A stretch of DNA of 64,000 bases from Pogonophryne albipinna (Eukaryota > Chordata > Actinopteri > Perciformes > Artedidraconidae). The notes beneath the pieces were generated by a model. That model saw only the letters and a list, made by a program, of their open reading frames with translations, was not told where the DNA came from and searched no databases. Both the position numbers and the translations under genes were made by a program. This document shows, one piece after another, positions 21,692 through 33,808 of the stretch. The first letter of the stretch is position 1. The number at the start of each line of letters is the position of its first letter. The stretch spans positions 7,956,058 through 8,020,057 of the forward strand of contig CM053247.1 of NCBI GenBank assembly GCA_028583405.1, read 5' to 3'.

Positions 21692-23569
21692 TAGTCCACC
21701 TCTGGTAGCGTATTAGTCTGAATTGTAGCCACAAAATCACGCAGAGCTGCATAGAAATAGACTCACAATGGTAACAAGTGGAAAATAATATTTACAAATG
21801 TGTAAAATGATTTGTAGGTAATTTTGACTACTCAAGACACCTGACTTATACATCTTCAAAGGAAGACTGTGTTCATTCTACAATTACATGGGATTAAAGC
21901 AAAATGTAGTTTTACTTGTATAATACTTCCATTTTATATATATATATCCATCTGTTTTCAAATAAACAAAGTCTTGGCTTTCAGAATATTAAACTTGTTT
22001 CGGCAAATTCAGATGATAAATACAACTTTGAAGCTTGTAACGGCATAATTACAAGCAGAGAACGGACTAATGTAACATCACAGCAAGCATAACAACAGCC
22101 GGTGTTTCTTGTGAGTGTTTCCCCGGTACACAAACGCAAAAATACACACACACACTCGCGAGCTTCCCCCAGACCAGTAATACAAACGAAAATGTGTCTT
22201 CGGGTCAATGTGACTGATTTCGATAGAGCAAGTCACATTTGGTTTAGGCACGAAACATACTACCAGTAGAAATACATTGCTTTCAAAATCGCTCTGTGTC
22301 GAATCAATAGATTATATTTCGTGACTATAACACGAAATGCGTGAGTGCTTCATCCTCTGAACACCACACGATGGCGACTGTAACGCACATAACATAGGTA
22401 CGCTCCTCTGAAATGATTGTCCCCTGCAATTATTATTATCCCTCAATCGAGTTCGCTATTCAGCTCGCTAACGTTAGCTTAAACAAACGTAACATGCAAC
22501 GTTATCCTAATCTAAAATGCTCTACGGCGTACCTTTCATGTGGCTCGTCAGCGCAGACCCTCGCATCATTATTTTTGCAAACTTTGCAGGAGGCTACTCG
22601 TGGGCTTGACCCTCGTCTTAGCCATGGCTTGTATTTGTCTTCTGCTAGCCAACGCTCGTTGAAACTGCAACCTCCTGGCACACAGTCATCTATCACTCTC
22701 ATCAGAATGCCCAGGTCACACGTAACACAAACACTTGCAGGTCGCGCGCATAGCGCGGGAAGGTGCAGCGGCGCTGTTTTATGTAGAAGCGAAGCAATTC
22801 TTTTCTTTTAATCTAAAAAGCAAACTATTCAGTCAGACAGAAATGTATTGTCAAAGTAAAGCATTTACATTTTCAAGCACTTTATCTCAATTTCAAGCAC
22901 CATTCCCAAAATTCAAGCACTTTCACAACCTTGAAAACACCACGTCAAATTTCAAGCATTTTCAAGGATTTCAAGCACCCGTACGAACCCTGTAAATAAC
23001 CCCTTAGAACAATCTTTGCTGAGATTTGAATTTAAAATAGTCTGACACTTCTGTATGGCCTGCTTTTAAAATATGCCTCACCAAAATTGAGCCTGTGTTA
23101 ATTAGCCTCTTTCCTGACAAGCTTCAGTTTAAACCTGAAAGTTACTCATTGGCACATGAAGGAACTTTAAAGTATATAAATACACGTATCCTAAAGCAGT
23201 GTTTTGCATTCATGGGTCCAAACGAGCATTCGCCATTGTGTTTTCCTTAAAGTGGACCTATCATGCTATATTTGACAAATATATTGTAGGGCCATACCTA
23301 TATAAAACATGTCTGTGAAGTTTTTTTTTCAAAATACCAAACAGATCCTGCATTTTAGCCATGACTCATTTCGCTCTATTTGCTCTATTCCAGCCCTGTT
23401 TTTGCAAGGGCTGATTCTGTGACGTAGCTTTAATGCAAATGAGCTGCAGCTGACCACGCCCCCCTGCAGGAGAGGGGAGCTGCTCTGATCAGCTGCTGGG
23501 CTCTCAGAAGAGGGGGAGGAAAAGAGAGGCTCCGTCCTCCGTGTATTATTCTTATATGATTAGAGTCAT

Positions 23570-23700
23570 TATTCATTTGTTTTAAAGCTCAATAAATAAC
23601 AAAGAAGACCTTTGACCGGCACTTTTCTAATTTTGTCCGGAAGATTTAAACTTTAACGGACATGTTGACCGGCGGAAAAAAAACTAACTGAAACTCTGCC
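23570..23700 (+). repeat. Repeat J, copy 1
   Basis: TTGTTTTAAAGCTCAATAAA, ACAAAGAAGACCTTTGACCG and AACGGACATGTTGACCGGCG occur here and again at 30394-30497, with small indels. Confidence 0.7.
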
Positions 23701-23976
23701 GCACGGTCCCCTCGTCCCTTGGAAGAGGCGGAGAGGTGGGTGTTTGTCATCTGCTGGTGGACTAACCGGAGAGAATTACAGTGCTTGCCTCGACGGGGAT
23801 GGATTGCATTGAATTACAGCAGCAGGAGCAAACGCTTGCCTCGGGGAGGGAGAAAAAGAGCCAGAGCGTCCACAGCGGTGAATAAACAGAAGGGCAACCA
23901 TGGCAACAAAGCGGGAAGTCTTCTTCACTGCTTTTGTGGCAGACTACAGCGCCACTTACAGGCCTGGCATATGTAC

Positions 23977-24738
23977 TAGGGATGGGAACGATTCATAGAA
24001 TATTCGAATATTCGAAATTATTCAGGTATTCGAATAATTATTCAGGTATTCGAATATGTGTTATTAATTTTTTTATAATTTTTATTTTTTTTGGGGACGG
24101 ATGCCTAAGTTGATTACATATGATCAAATTGAATAATTCAATATATACGACAGTGCCATAGCTACATGTGTTAGGTGACGTCTAAAGGTGTGTTTTGTTC
24201 CGCTCACCGGTCCCTCACAGCGGGCAGAGCTGCAGGTGCTGATCTCTCGCGTCCGGTTATACTTCACTCGCGTTTATGTCCAAATCCATCAGATCTAGCT
24301 AGTTCTCGCTAGACTCAAACCTCATCTTATGCCCAAATGCGGCGCAAATGCCCTCCACAGCCGTTGCGAGGTTCCGGCGCTAACAGTTCATGAGCGTGCT
24401 CCCCTGCCCCCCTGTCAACACTCGTTCCAGCTGAGAGGGTCTTCTCTACAGCTGGCCTGATTGTGAATCGCCTCTGCACATGAAAGCTGTAGGCCTATAG
24501 CTGTCAAACTGTGATCACCAGTTCAATAAATGTGACAAATTCGACTTGGTTTCTATACTTATTTGAAAATGTATTTATTTATTTCCAAAAGTTATTGAAA
24601 AAAAAAAATTCAAAAACATTTTTAGAATCTTTTTTTTTTACCCCATTTTTGTTTTTATAGGATATGTACATTTCGGTTAACCGTTTTTTGGAGGGTCGAA
24701 TATTCACATATACATTTGCTTTAAAATTCCAATCCCTA
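23977..24738. mobile_element. hAT MITE nested in family-B element
   Basis: Ends TAGGGATGGGA and the complement of TTCCAATCCCTA. Flanked by 8-bp near-duplicates atatgtac (23969-23976) and acatgtac (24739-24746). Subterminal ATTCGAATATTCG clusters link it to the element at 18087. The related family-B copy at 27542 has the uninterrupted sequence (GGAGACGCTACATATGCCAG on its plus strand), which confirms the insertion point. No open transposase frame is left. Confidence 0.8.
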
Positions 24739-25149
24739 ACATGTACTACAGCGTCTCCAGCGCTTTCGAGCGGAAATGTCCGTGACCCAACACCCCATTC
24801 CCTGATAGGTGGAGAGTTGCCCATGTAGGCGGAGCACCCCTTTTCTGACGTCAGAACAATTAACGTCTGTATCAGCTCCGTTGCAGCCCTGTTTTTAGAG
24901 ATTTGGGTATGGAGGAAAAGAGAGAGGGTTGTGTTTTCTTGGTGAGTTCCCTGACACACCGGGGACACATATTCATGTATAAAAGACGTACAAAAGTTAA
25001 TTTTGCATGATAGGTCCCCTTTAAAATAATAAACATAAACTCCATCTATTGTATTTTAAAGATATTCTTTTGCATTTTCTGTTTGTTTTTTGGCGGATGT
25101 TGATGAGAGAAAGAGTACGGTGGCTTAGACAGCCAAAGACACTTCCATT

Positions 25150-25600
25150 GTCAATACAAATAAAAGAAATGTGCTAAACCATATAATGAATGAAGAAACA
25201 TCTCCACCAACTTGACGAAACAGGCACAGCGTTTAATAAAAGCACTGCATAAACTAAACACTTCAAATAGAAATAAAAGGGGGCATTATAAAGTGGGCCA
25301 GCTGCTTGCAGCGTTTTGTTTATGCAGCGCTTATAGTGAGCCCTGCGCATGTTTCATAAAGCACATGTTTTCAAAAGGCTGAGCATGTGTTGTCAAGTTG
25401 GTGAAGATGTTTCTAGATTTGCGTGTGTTTTGGCACATTTGTGTTTTGATATTTACATGGTTTCTGAAAGTGCAGTGCGTTTCTCCTAATGGATGCATTT
25501 TGGGACTTTGTGGCGCGTTTGCACGGGTTGGCCACCATACATGGTGCATTCGCCATTGTGTTTTCTTTAAACCCATATTGTAAACTCCATCTATTGTTTT
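25150..25600 (-). repeat. Dispersed repeat family C, copy 2
   Basis: TTTGCGTGTGTTTTGGCACA, AGTGCAGTGCGTTTCTCCTA and TTGCACGGGTTGGCCACCAT repeat the landmarks of 4910-5380 in the opposite orientation. This copy also supplies the empty-site sequence for the family-B insertion at 23251. Confidence 0.55.
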
Positions 25601-25624
25601 AGCAAGTGAAGTGAATGACTTCAC

Positions 25625-27537
25625 AACAAAGGCCCCCAGCTATAATCAAAAGTGGTGTTCCATGATTTGCATCCAAACTAATAAGCCCCTTACAAGTACA
25701 ACACATCAAAGTATTTATACCAAACTGTGGTTATAAAGTAGCACACATTATGAAAACCAAAGACAAAGTGACAATTGAAGAAACTGCTTATCCGCTACTG
25801 TTTTAACCTAGATTTTAATAATTGAAATATGTTCTGATCATCTAATAATCCAGAGTTAAATTAAAATGGCAAATTTTATAATTTCGGTACATATATTTTG
25901 CATGTAAAAAGTGTCCTAACGTGGTGTACCAATCAATACAAGAGACTCACAGTAGTCTGGATCTCATCAGTGAGAGCAGGATGACCTTTCGGTTACACAA
26001 CGTTTTACTGACAGCGAAGTCACAGGTTCAATCCTTATCAATGTGTCCAAAGAGAAAACACTGACCTCAGTCATAATAACAACATAGAACAATCCATGCC
26101 GAGAATGGATATTAAAATAGTTTGACATTTGGAGATTTCTGCAATAATTGAATTCCTCTACGATTGGATGGAGGGGGCATGGCTCTTAAGAATATGCCTT
26201 TTTCGTTCCCTTTCGGAAAATAGGCAAAATGTATTATTATTATTATTTATCTAGCACAACATAAATGGGGCCAATGGATTCCTTAGGGTTTTTTATTCAT
26301 AGGAAGCAAACATGAATAAAACCTGTCTGCCTGCTTTGGATGGAGATTATGGTTCTTACGAATATGCCTCTGTTTTCTTATCGAGAGATAAGCCTACATT
26401 TAGCATTATTTAGCTTTTTTTCCTGACAAGCTGGAACGACATAATTGGTGCCAATGGATTCCGTAGGTTTTATTTTCATATGAAGCAAACATTAATCAAA
26501 CCTGTCTGCCTGCTCTTCTGAATGTCCCGTTACAATCCTTGGTGTCCCAGAAGACACCTGTCCTGACCAACAGTCCACAGGTCCACCGGCTCCAGCACAA
26601 CATCGCGACTTCCCTCAGAACCCCACCAGAAATCTCAGGATCCAAATGATCCTGAATGAAAAACGAGTCTCCAGAGCTCCCACTCCCCTCATCACAGATT
26701 GGCCGAACCCCCCTCTGACGCTCTCCTCGTGCATATTTACTCAACCAGCTGTGTCAACAATGCGAGGAGCAACACTAGAAAAAATTAACTTTTGCTGGGA
26801 AAGAAAAATGGGTTTCCAGAAGCTCAGTCCATGTCTGTCAAAGGTGAAGTGAAACCTCTTAGTAATGGTGCCAAACAACACAATCCATGCAACCCCAGGC
26901 ATATAACCGTTATACAGAAAATGAAAGCCAGAGAAGGAATTGACAGGGACTTCCCTGTTTAACTGAAAGGGGAAATTCTGAGTTCTCAGAGATATCTTCC
27001 GAGGTAGATTCTACACATTTTCTACGTAACCAGACAATATTTGTTTATAAATGTGAAGAGACTTGTTCTGCGGGTTAAAAAAAACACCAGAGAGATGCAA
27101 TCAATCATTCACAAAACACTGCAACAGATAAAACCCTCCCTTTCTAGCGATATTATATCTTGAATGCACTTATTGTAAGTTGCTTTGGATAAATGCGTCA
27201 CCCTTATGAAATGTAATCTTTGTAGTACACATAAGAGTTTGATAACTTTCAGACTGGCCTGAAATAACCTTGCCAATCAAAGTGTGTGTATTTGAAGGTA
27301 GGTTTGGGCAATAGCTCAATATGATACGCATTCATGAAACACAATTACAGAGTATAAATTGATGATAGCAAGCATTTATTAACTGAAATGTCACAGAAAG
27401 TCTGATGTGAAATATTTGGAGGTAATCATTTGAAGATGGCGTTTTGTTTTTAAATCACATTTCACTAGCCTGGTCAATGAGATAAAAAACTCCAACTGGC
27501 AACCTTCCATTCACAGCCTTGTGACTTAGCACTTCAT
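25625..27537. other. Intergenic, no gene seen
   Basis: Two related blocks at about 26150-26300 and 26330-26520 (both with ATGGATTCC(T/G)TAGG and GAAGCAAACAT(G/T)AAT) form a diverged direct duplication. No coding exon could be supported. GC-richer 26510-26760 has an open frame on each strand but no splice context. Confidence 0.45.
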
Positions 27538-27541
27538 TTAA

Positions 27542-27985
27542 AGGGGACCTATCATGCAAAATGCACTTTAGTACGTCTTTTATACATGAATATGTGTCCC
27601 CGGTGTTCCAGGGAACTCACCAAGTGTCAGAAAACACAACCCTCTCTCTTTTCCTCTATACCCAAATCTCTTAAAAAGGGGCTGCAACGGATCTGATACA
27701 GACTGATCCAGATTTGAACACTTCTATGATGTCACAGAAGTGGCGCTACGGCTATTGGGCCAACTCCACCAATCAGGAGGAGACAGCCACAGACATTGCC
27801 GTTCGAAAGCGCTGGAGACGCTACATATGCCAGGCCTGTAGATGGTGCTGTTCTCACAGAATCAGCCCATGCAAAGACAGTGTTAAATTGAACGAAATGA
27901 GGAATGGCTAAAATGCATGATCGGTTTGGTATTTTGAAAAATAAAAAGTATAAATATGCCTTATATAGGTATATATCATGTAAAA
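27542..27985 (+). mobile_element. MITE family B, copy 2
   Basis: TTAA (27538-27541) followed by AGGGGACCTATCATGC, then ATGTGTCCCCGGTGTTCCAG, CACAACCCTCTCTCTTTTCC and AAGCGCTGGAGACGCTACAT, matching the copy at 23251 in reverse. The right end is diverged. Confidence 0.7.
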
Positions 27986-27989
27986 TTAT

Positions 27990-28710
27990 CTTTCTGTAAG
28001 GCTCAAAGAAGACAAATAATGGAAATATATATATATTAAGACATATAATTAAAAGAAATATAAAGAATTATTGATTCACACAGGAATATAGGCTCCTATG
28101 TTTTTTGTTATAAGGAGCTATATCAAAGCGCTAAATACTCCAATATGTTAAGTTTTACCTGAATAAACGCAACCTAACATTAACAACTGAATTTTTGTTT
28201 TTCGTTTACAGACCCACATACACTGGGAGATAAACCCCTTGCGAGAGTTTCCCAGTAGCAGACAGAGACAAGAGGAAGCTTTTCATTCAGCCTCAGTGAA
28301 GGAGGTCTGAGCTGTCTCTAACAGAGCTGGATTTATCCCCTGACATTATTTCAGCCATTCAGGTACTTCTCCCAGGTCCTGGCATTTAAAAAATGCTTTC
28401 TCACGTCAACTGCAGCCAACTGGGAGATCACTATTAACACAAGAGGCGACCTGACAACCGTCGCCTGGGCAGCGTAAGAAATAAACCGGCCTCTCTCTGT
28501 TTGTTTAGAAAATGGTACCGTCAGAATGGCTTCTTTTTATTTCTGTCTTGTGAGATATTTCTGTCAGCACCAGGGGTATATTTATTATCTGATCTGCATA
28601 AATGAAAGGTCGCATCTATGCTTTCATTGGTTTGGATTTCTGTTTCTAATATCTGTCACAATGCAAAAGTGACTACAAAACTGCATTAATAACATACAGC
28701 TATATAGTAA
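27990..28710. other. Intergenic, no gene seen
   Basis: Unique-looking DNA. Nothing supportable. Confidence 0.4.
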
Positions 28711-28714
28711 TTAA

Positions 28715-28767
28715 AGGGGCCCTTTTATGAATTTGGTCATTCTCCCTTTCCTGTAGTGTGTTATAGC
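28715..28767 (+). repeat. MITE family A, 5' end
   Basis: TTAA (28711-28714) followed by AGGGGCCCTTTTATG and TTTCCTGTAGTGTGTTATAG. It is interrupted by the CAGGGGTGC element. A matching 3' remnant (GTAGAGGCACAAAATACAAA) is at about 30525-30545. Confidence 0.65.
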
Positions 28768-29942
28768 CAGGGGTGCATATCACTTTTTTGCCCTGGTTCT
28801 CAAAGGAGCACCTGGAGATGTTGCTTGGTGCTCATCCTTAAAATGAAATAAACCGTAACTTTTGAGGGGGTCTTGACTTTATTTGCCAGACACACGGCAC
28901 TGAACACACATGCAGAGGTGAACACAGAACACACATGCAGAGGTGAACACAGAACACACATGCAGAGGTGAACACAAGACAACATTAGCACGACCAGTAA
29001 TCCTACAAGCTGTCATCACTACCCTCCTGACTGTTCTCCTCACTGTTCTCTTCACTGTCTTCCTCTCTGTCAGACATGTAGCTGATGATGTAGGCCTACT
29101 TCTTTCTCTCTGGTTGAGTCTGCGATTAGCTGCTGGTTTTGGGTCGAAAGTCTCTGTTGTCATCTTAGACAAGTGGATGTAATCAAATAAGTATGTGAAC
29201 ATAACCAATAACCTACCATAGCCAATAACAAATTAATGTAGGCTAACTTATTTTATTTATGTTGTTCATTCATATCTTATTTTACCAGTTAACATTTATT
29301 TATTTATGCATTTTTTTTTATCTCTCCAGTTTTAAAGAATTTTTTTGGTTACTGTCCTATAGTATACATTGGAATGATTTCAAACGTGTTTATCCCAATA
29401 ATTATAAAGGAGTGCCTTGGAAATATGTGTTTACATCAATTGTGACCAAACCGTTTGAACTTAGACTAAAGTGAACTATCTAAACACTCAGAGTCCTTTA
29501 CCTCACTGAGCTGTAGTTATCAGCCTCAGTCTGACTGGAGAGGACTCTCCCTCCACATTATTGTAGACACATCTTCTTCTCCCGTTAGAGCAGCTAGCAC
29601 CAGATTCTAATAACAACAGCGCTGGTACCGGTGCACCCTCCCTCTCTCCCACGCTCACTCGCACTTTGGCTGTGAGCTGCGGGCTCCAGATAAGCCAACA
29701 TCCCCCATTTTCATCACTTACAGCGCCCATCGTACAGGGCAAATGAAACGTGTAACCGGGGTGAAAAGGGTGTTACATTTACTTAATTATGAATGTTGTT
29801 ACATCAAGACCGAAAATTAGGATGAGCACCAACGGTCAAAAATGTTTTTTCCCTCCCAGAGCTGCCAGCGCAGCGCCTCCACAGATCTGGCGCCCTAGGC
29901 GAACATCTATAACGCCAGTGCTACGGGCCGGCCCTGAGTTCA
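28768..29942. mobile_element. Compound hAT-like insertion block
   Basis: The left end CAGGGGTGCATATCAC resembles the ends of the intact hAT at 42872. The right side ends GCTACGGGCCGGCCCTG, a different CAGGGC-type terminus, so at least two elements are fused or nested. A minus-strand frame at about 28960-29075 encodes a short acidic run (MSDREEDSEENSEENS) that may come from a transposase N-terminus. Three 25-bp tandem units lie at 28902-28976. Confidence 0.45.
28902..28976. repeat. 25-bp tandem repeat, three units
   Basis: The unit GAACACACATGCAGAGGTGA plus ACACA is repeated three times without change. Confidence 0.9.
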
Positions 29943-29979
29943 TATCATAGATGCTCATGCTCATGCTCATGCTCATGCG

Positions 29980-30175
29980 GTGTCTTTTAATAAGCAGGTA
30001 GTCCTATCATTAGCTAGAACTAGCTGGATCTGATCGATATGGACATAAACGCGAGTCTAATCTGACGGGAGAGAGAGATCAACTGCTGCTGACTAGTCGA
30101 CACGCAGCTCTGCATGATCACATGCAGCGGTGAGCGGAACAAAACACACACTTCAGGTTAGAATATCACACGTAG
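29980..30175 (-). repeat. Fragment related to the hAT MITE at 23977
   Basis: On the minus strand, TGTTTTGTTCCGCTCACCG, GCAGAGCTGC-like, GCGTTTATGTCCATATCGAT and a CTAGCTAGTTCTAGCT-type motif follow the same order as 24188-24310. A short GCTCAT hexamer run (about 29948-29976) lies just upstream. Confidence 0.55.
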
Positions 30176-30393
30176 CTATTTTAATTACCTCTCAAACTAC
30201 CGTAACTAGTTTTAGATATGTTTAGTTTTACTGTCGGGTCACTCATTACTGATCCGCGAGCTGCATGAGACTGACGGGCTGTCAGGAGAGAGAGAGAGCG
30301 CTCCGTTATTCCCGTGTTATTGTAAATTACTGAACACTTTTGAATAATGTAGTTAATCTACTATTATTAGTTTGTTTAATATCGAATCATATC

Positions 30394-30520
30394 AATTTGT
30401 TTTAAAGCTCAATAAATAACAAAGAAGACCTTTGACCGGCATTTTCAAATTGTGTCCGGAAAATTTCAACCTTAACGGACATGTTGACCGGCGGAAAAAT
30501 ATTCTAACGGGAACTCTGGT
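30394..30520 (+). repeat. Repeat J, copy 2
   Basis: TTGTTTTAAAGCTCAATAAA through AACGGACATGTTGACCGGCG, matching 23576-23675 closely. Confidence 0.7.
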
Positions 30521-30524
30521 CACA

Positions 30525-33162
30525 GTAGAGGCACAAAATACAAATGTGAAATTTGCATAAATGGGCACTGTAACCTGTTAAGCCCCATGCCTGTTTTTCA
30601 AGTCTCAGGCTCAAAAATGACATTCCCAGAACAAATGACTGTATCTTCACTTCGAAAAGGGGTAAATGAATAATCTTTTTTCCAAAGCAATGATAAACCT
30701 GTGAGTTGGATGTAGAAAAGTCAGAATCAATAAAGATTTTTTTTATTTTAAAGTAAATTCAGATTGAACATTCGTTGTAATGCCATTAACACAACTTTTG
30801 ATCAGAAAAACAGCAAAGGTAAGACATTTGCCGTTTAGGCTCAGTAAAGCTACGCTGTGTGTTGGCTGGGTTTGCCTGAGCTGCCGCAAGTTTTGGTCGC
30901 ACAGTGATGATACTTATGCCGCTAGAATCTCTGAGGAATCTCAGCTTTCTATATATATCTTGTTTGTGCAGATCCGATAAGTAATTCAGTATTTCTACCG
31001 TGAGTTCTGTGCTAAGTGCGTTTTCACTCAGAGCTCATTTAGACGCTTCTTGTGAGACTTGTTTCGGTAAAAATGGTTCGTCAGTTAGCTGAGTTTCTTC
31101 CCTTTAGGTGGGTATGACACATTCATGGTTTGTTAAATGTTAAGAAGCCCTCAGACGCTGTTTCTTGCAGATGTTGCGTTTTTGCCCTCGCCCGCGGGTC
31201 TGTGGGTCTCAACAGGTAAGCAATTCAACTTGCTGGCTTGGCCATAAAAGCGAACAATATGCAAAACTTGTTTTTAGAGCTAATGGAGCCGCTACACAGA
31301 TCCATTCACTTGTACCACCTTCACAGAAATATTTTAAAACTTGTAACATGGTTAGTCCAAAATATGAAGTAAAAGTTATAATATTTTCAATGATCTCCAG
31401 GAAACGTCTGCACAGGAAAACGAAGGAGGCATTTCAAAACACATCGGAGATCTCGGAGGTTCCAATAGGGATAAATGGCTTTCGGTTGTCTGTTGTATAA
31501 AATCACAGTGCTATGTTGAAAGACGTAATATGTTTTTCTTTGCTTGTCCTCAGTGTGTTCTCACCTTTCCACGTCACCTCCACATCCACCAGTACAAGTA
31601 TTCCCAAATCGCTCATCACTTCGACTGTGTACATGTTACACACCCTTGAGCCATTGTTCAACTACAAATGATCTATTGTGCTATGCAAGCCGTAGCTTTC
31701 CAGCCTTGTGTCTAGTTATCCTGCCTGCCTTGTTTTCTGACCCCTACTTAACCTTTCTATACTCCAGCCTCCCTGTTGGAGCCCCTTGGACTCGTTTGAC
31801 TGTTTTGACTGCCCGCCTGTAGCTGAACCAATGACTCAAATCAGCATCAGATCATTTGTGAAGCGTTTAGAGACAAAGCAAAGAGTGAACAACAGTACAA
31901 CAACTGCCTGAGGAAGAAAACAATCTGCGCACTGTTTTTCAATAATAAACACTTGAGTGTAATTATGCAACAAATGCAAATATGTAGTCAGATTGAATTG
32001 TTTATCATACATTTCTAGAATAAAATAAGCCACTTGCTTGTTGAAAACAGTCTCCATAATGACACTTTGATAAAATGCTTCCTCGAAGAATCTACAAGAC
32101 GGCAGACATCGATTCACTTCCTTTAAAGCCGACTGACAGTTTGACAGCTCGACCACTTGGCAGCCGAGAACAGTTGGCTGCGTTTTTTTAACCATTAATG
32201 TCTGTCAACAACGCTCAGATCTCTGCACCTTCTTGTTTTTTGTCCGGCATCATAAACAACTGGCGTTCCTGGAAAAGATCAAGGCTTTAAACTTAAAGTC
32301 TCTAAAACAGACGAAATTATAGGGGCGAATGATGTAGTGAATTTTATTTTGTATTTCAACACCCACTTACTTAAGGCTGAGTAATATTGTGAATGCATCA
32401 GCACATAAGCAATATTATGAGAGGAAATGTCAGAACAAAACCAACCATAACTACACATATGTTTAGGGAATGGTTATGGTTTTGGATAAGTGACAGAGGA
32501 GCCCATGTTTGCCTTTTCCCAGGATAAGTTTTGCAATGAGTCGTATAGTATGGTATTTAAACGGAAGCAGGAGGACATTTTATGTATGTTATTTATGTGG
32601 TTACGGCTGATTATGGGGCCAAATTAGCAAAGAAAAAAATAAAATAATTGGCAAAATGTTTAAAAAGGGCAGTGAAACCATGAGTCAACCTTAGACAGCC
32701 GGTTTGAGAGAATTACGCAATTCGAAATTATTCAAAACCACACCTGAATGAGATGTGTCTTCCTCATAGAATATGGACTAGTACTATTCCCAATTTGCAT
32801 TACGCGCAATATTTGGTAAAGTTAAAATATGGGAAAATATTTGAATTATATATTGTGGAGCTGCAGAGAAGTCCTGGACTACAAACCATTCAACACGATA
32901 AATAAAAAATCCTTGTTTGGTACAGATCCTGTAATCTTTTCATTGATAACCTGTATAATGTCTCAAAAATAGTCATTCCCTTTATCGTAAATCATATCGC
33001 AATTGCAATATCAGTCAAAATAATCACAATTGGTTATTTTTTCCAAATGGTGCATTGACATTAGCTGATGCTTATGGAAACACTTTTAATATTATACTAA
33101 TATTGAAGGGATTGATCATTTTTGTACCATTATTCTCATTAAAAAATATATTGAATGGCTAA
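30525..33162. other. Intergenic; one splice-flanked open stretch of low confidence
   Basis: An 82-codon open frame at 31401-31649 follows a plausible acceptor (GATCTCCAG) and reads ETSAQENEGGISKHIGDL through RDKWLSVV. Upstream donors are present at about 30819 (AAAG|GTAAGA) and 31215 (ACAG|GTAAGC). I do not recognise it and cannot show it is expressed. The rest of the interval holds nothing supportable. Confidence 0.3.
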
Positions 33163-33805
33163 CCCCTAGATTCCACCGGGTCCGTCTGCCACTCTAGTCA
33201 ATGGGTGCTATTCCACCAGATGCACCGCGTTACGGCGTGTCTGAAACTCGACCAACAACCAATCACATGAATCTCCCGCCCCTGACACACAAGCAGCGGT
33301 TTGATTGGCTAGAACTTGTACTGGCCTATTTTTCGACGCGACGCAGCCGTAAGGTAATGTCGGGCAGGCAGAAGTGGAACGTTCAGAGCATATCGCATAT
33401 AAATACACACACGCAAACTAATTTTGCAGACCCTATCCCTCCGTAGTCTTTCAAGTAGGAGGAGAAATGCCAGCGTTCTCCTCCGGTTTACAGGCACTGT
33501 GTAAATTATATATATATAGAATAATTATGATGATGAATGAATTTATTTACCACTAAAATACAGCAACACATCTTTGATTCATGTCGTTTATAACTGGAAT
33601 ATTATTATTATTAACTTTGTCTGCACGAAGTAGCCTGTCCAGGAAATATGCCCAAATCAACAAAAACTGCGAGCCGGCAGGCAAGACGCTCCGCTTCTGA
33701 AATGCTTCTGAAACGCGCCCGGTGGGGTATGACGCCGGAGGAGGCCGGAACAAAACCGCGGGGCAGCCGTAATGCGCCGCAGACGGACCCGGTGGAATCG
33801 AGGGG
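33163..33805. mobile_element. PIF/Harbinger-like MITE
   Basis: Terminal inverted repeat CCCCTAGATTCCACCGGGTC (plus CGTCTGC) at the left, with the near-perfect complement GACCCGGTGGAATCGAGGGG at the right. Flanked by the 3-bp direct repeat TAA (33160-33162, 33806-33808). A 3-bp TWA duplication is the PIF/Harbinger hallmark. The element is 643 bp and has no transposase. Confidence 0.75.
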
Positions 33806-33808
33806 TAA

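Larger units (their letters stand above)
20556..22992. mobile_element. Composite element with CAGGGTTC ends and TTCAAGCA repeats
   Basis: The left end reads CAGGGTTCTTACACC and the reverse complement of the right end reads CAGGGTTCGTACGGGTGC. Both are followed by clusters of TTCAAGCA/CTTTTCAAGCAT motifs (20585-20640 and 22872-22978). The element is flanked by TA on both sides (20554-20555, 22993-22994). Inside are the 36-bp and 33-bp tandem arrays, and a GC-richer 22400-22790 block with no recognisable product. It could be one 2.4-kb non-autonomous element or two solo ends. Confidence 0.5.
23251..25020 (-). mobile_element. TTAA-flanked MITE family B with nested hAT
   Basis: Termini AGTGGACCTATCATGC and the complement of GCATGATAGGTCCCCT, directly next to TTAA on both sides (23247-23250, 25021-25024). 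A paralogous stretch at 25546-25600 has the same flanks (ATTCGCCATTGTGTTTTC and AACTCCATCTATTG) around a single TTAA, which serves as an empty site. The TTAA duplication suggests piggyBac-type mobilisation. A hAT element (23977-24738) is inserted inside. Confidence 0.8.

Noticed and set aside
22413..22811. 132-codon plus-strand frame
   Set aside because: No splice signals or recognisable motifs. It lies in the GC-richer interior of a repeat-bounded element with competing frames on both strands.
26018..26045. Possible tRNA gene (GGTTCAATCC, B-box-like)
   Set aside because: No A-box, acceptor stem or cloverleaf could be formed upstream.
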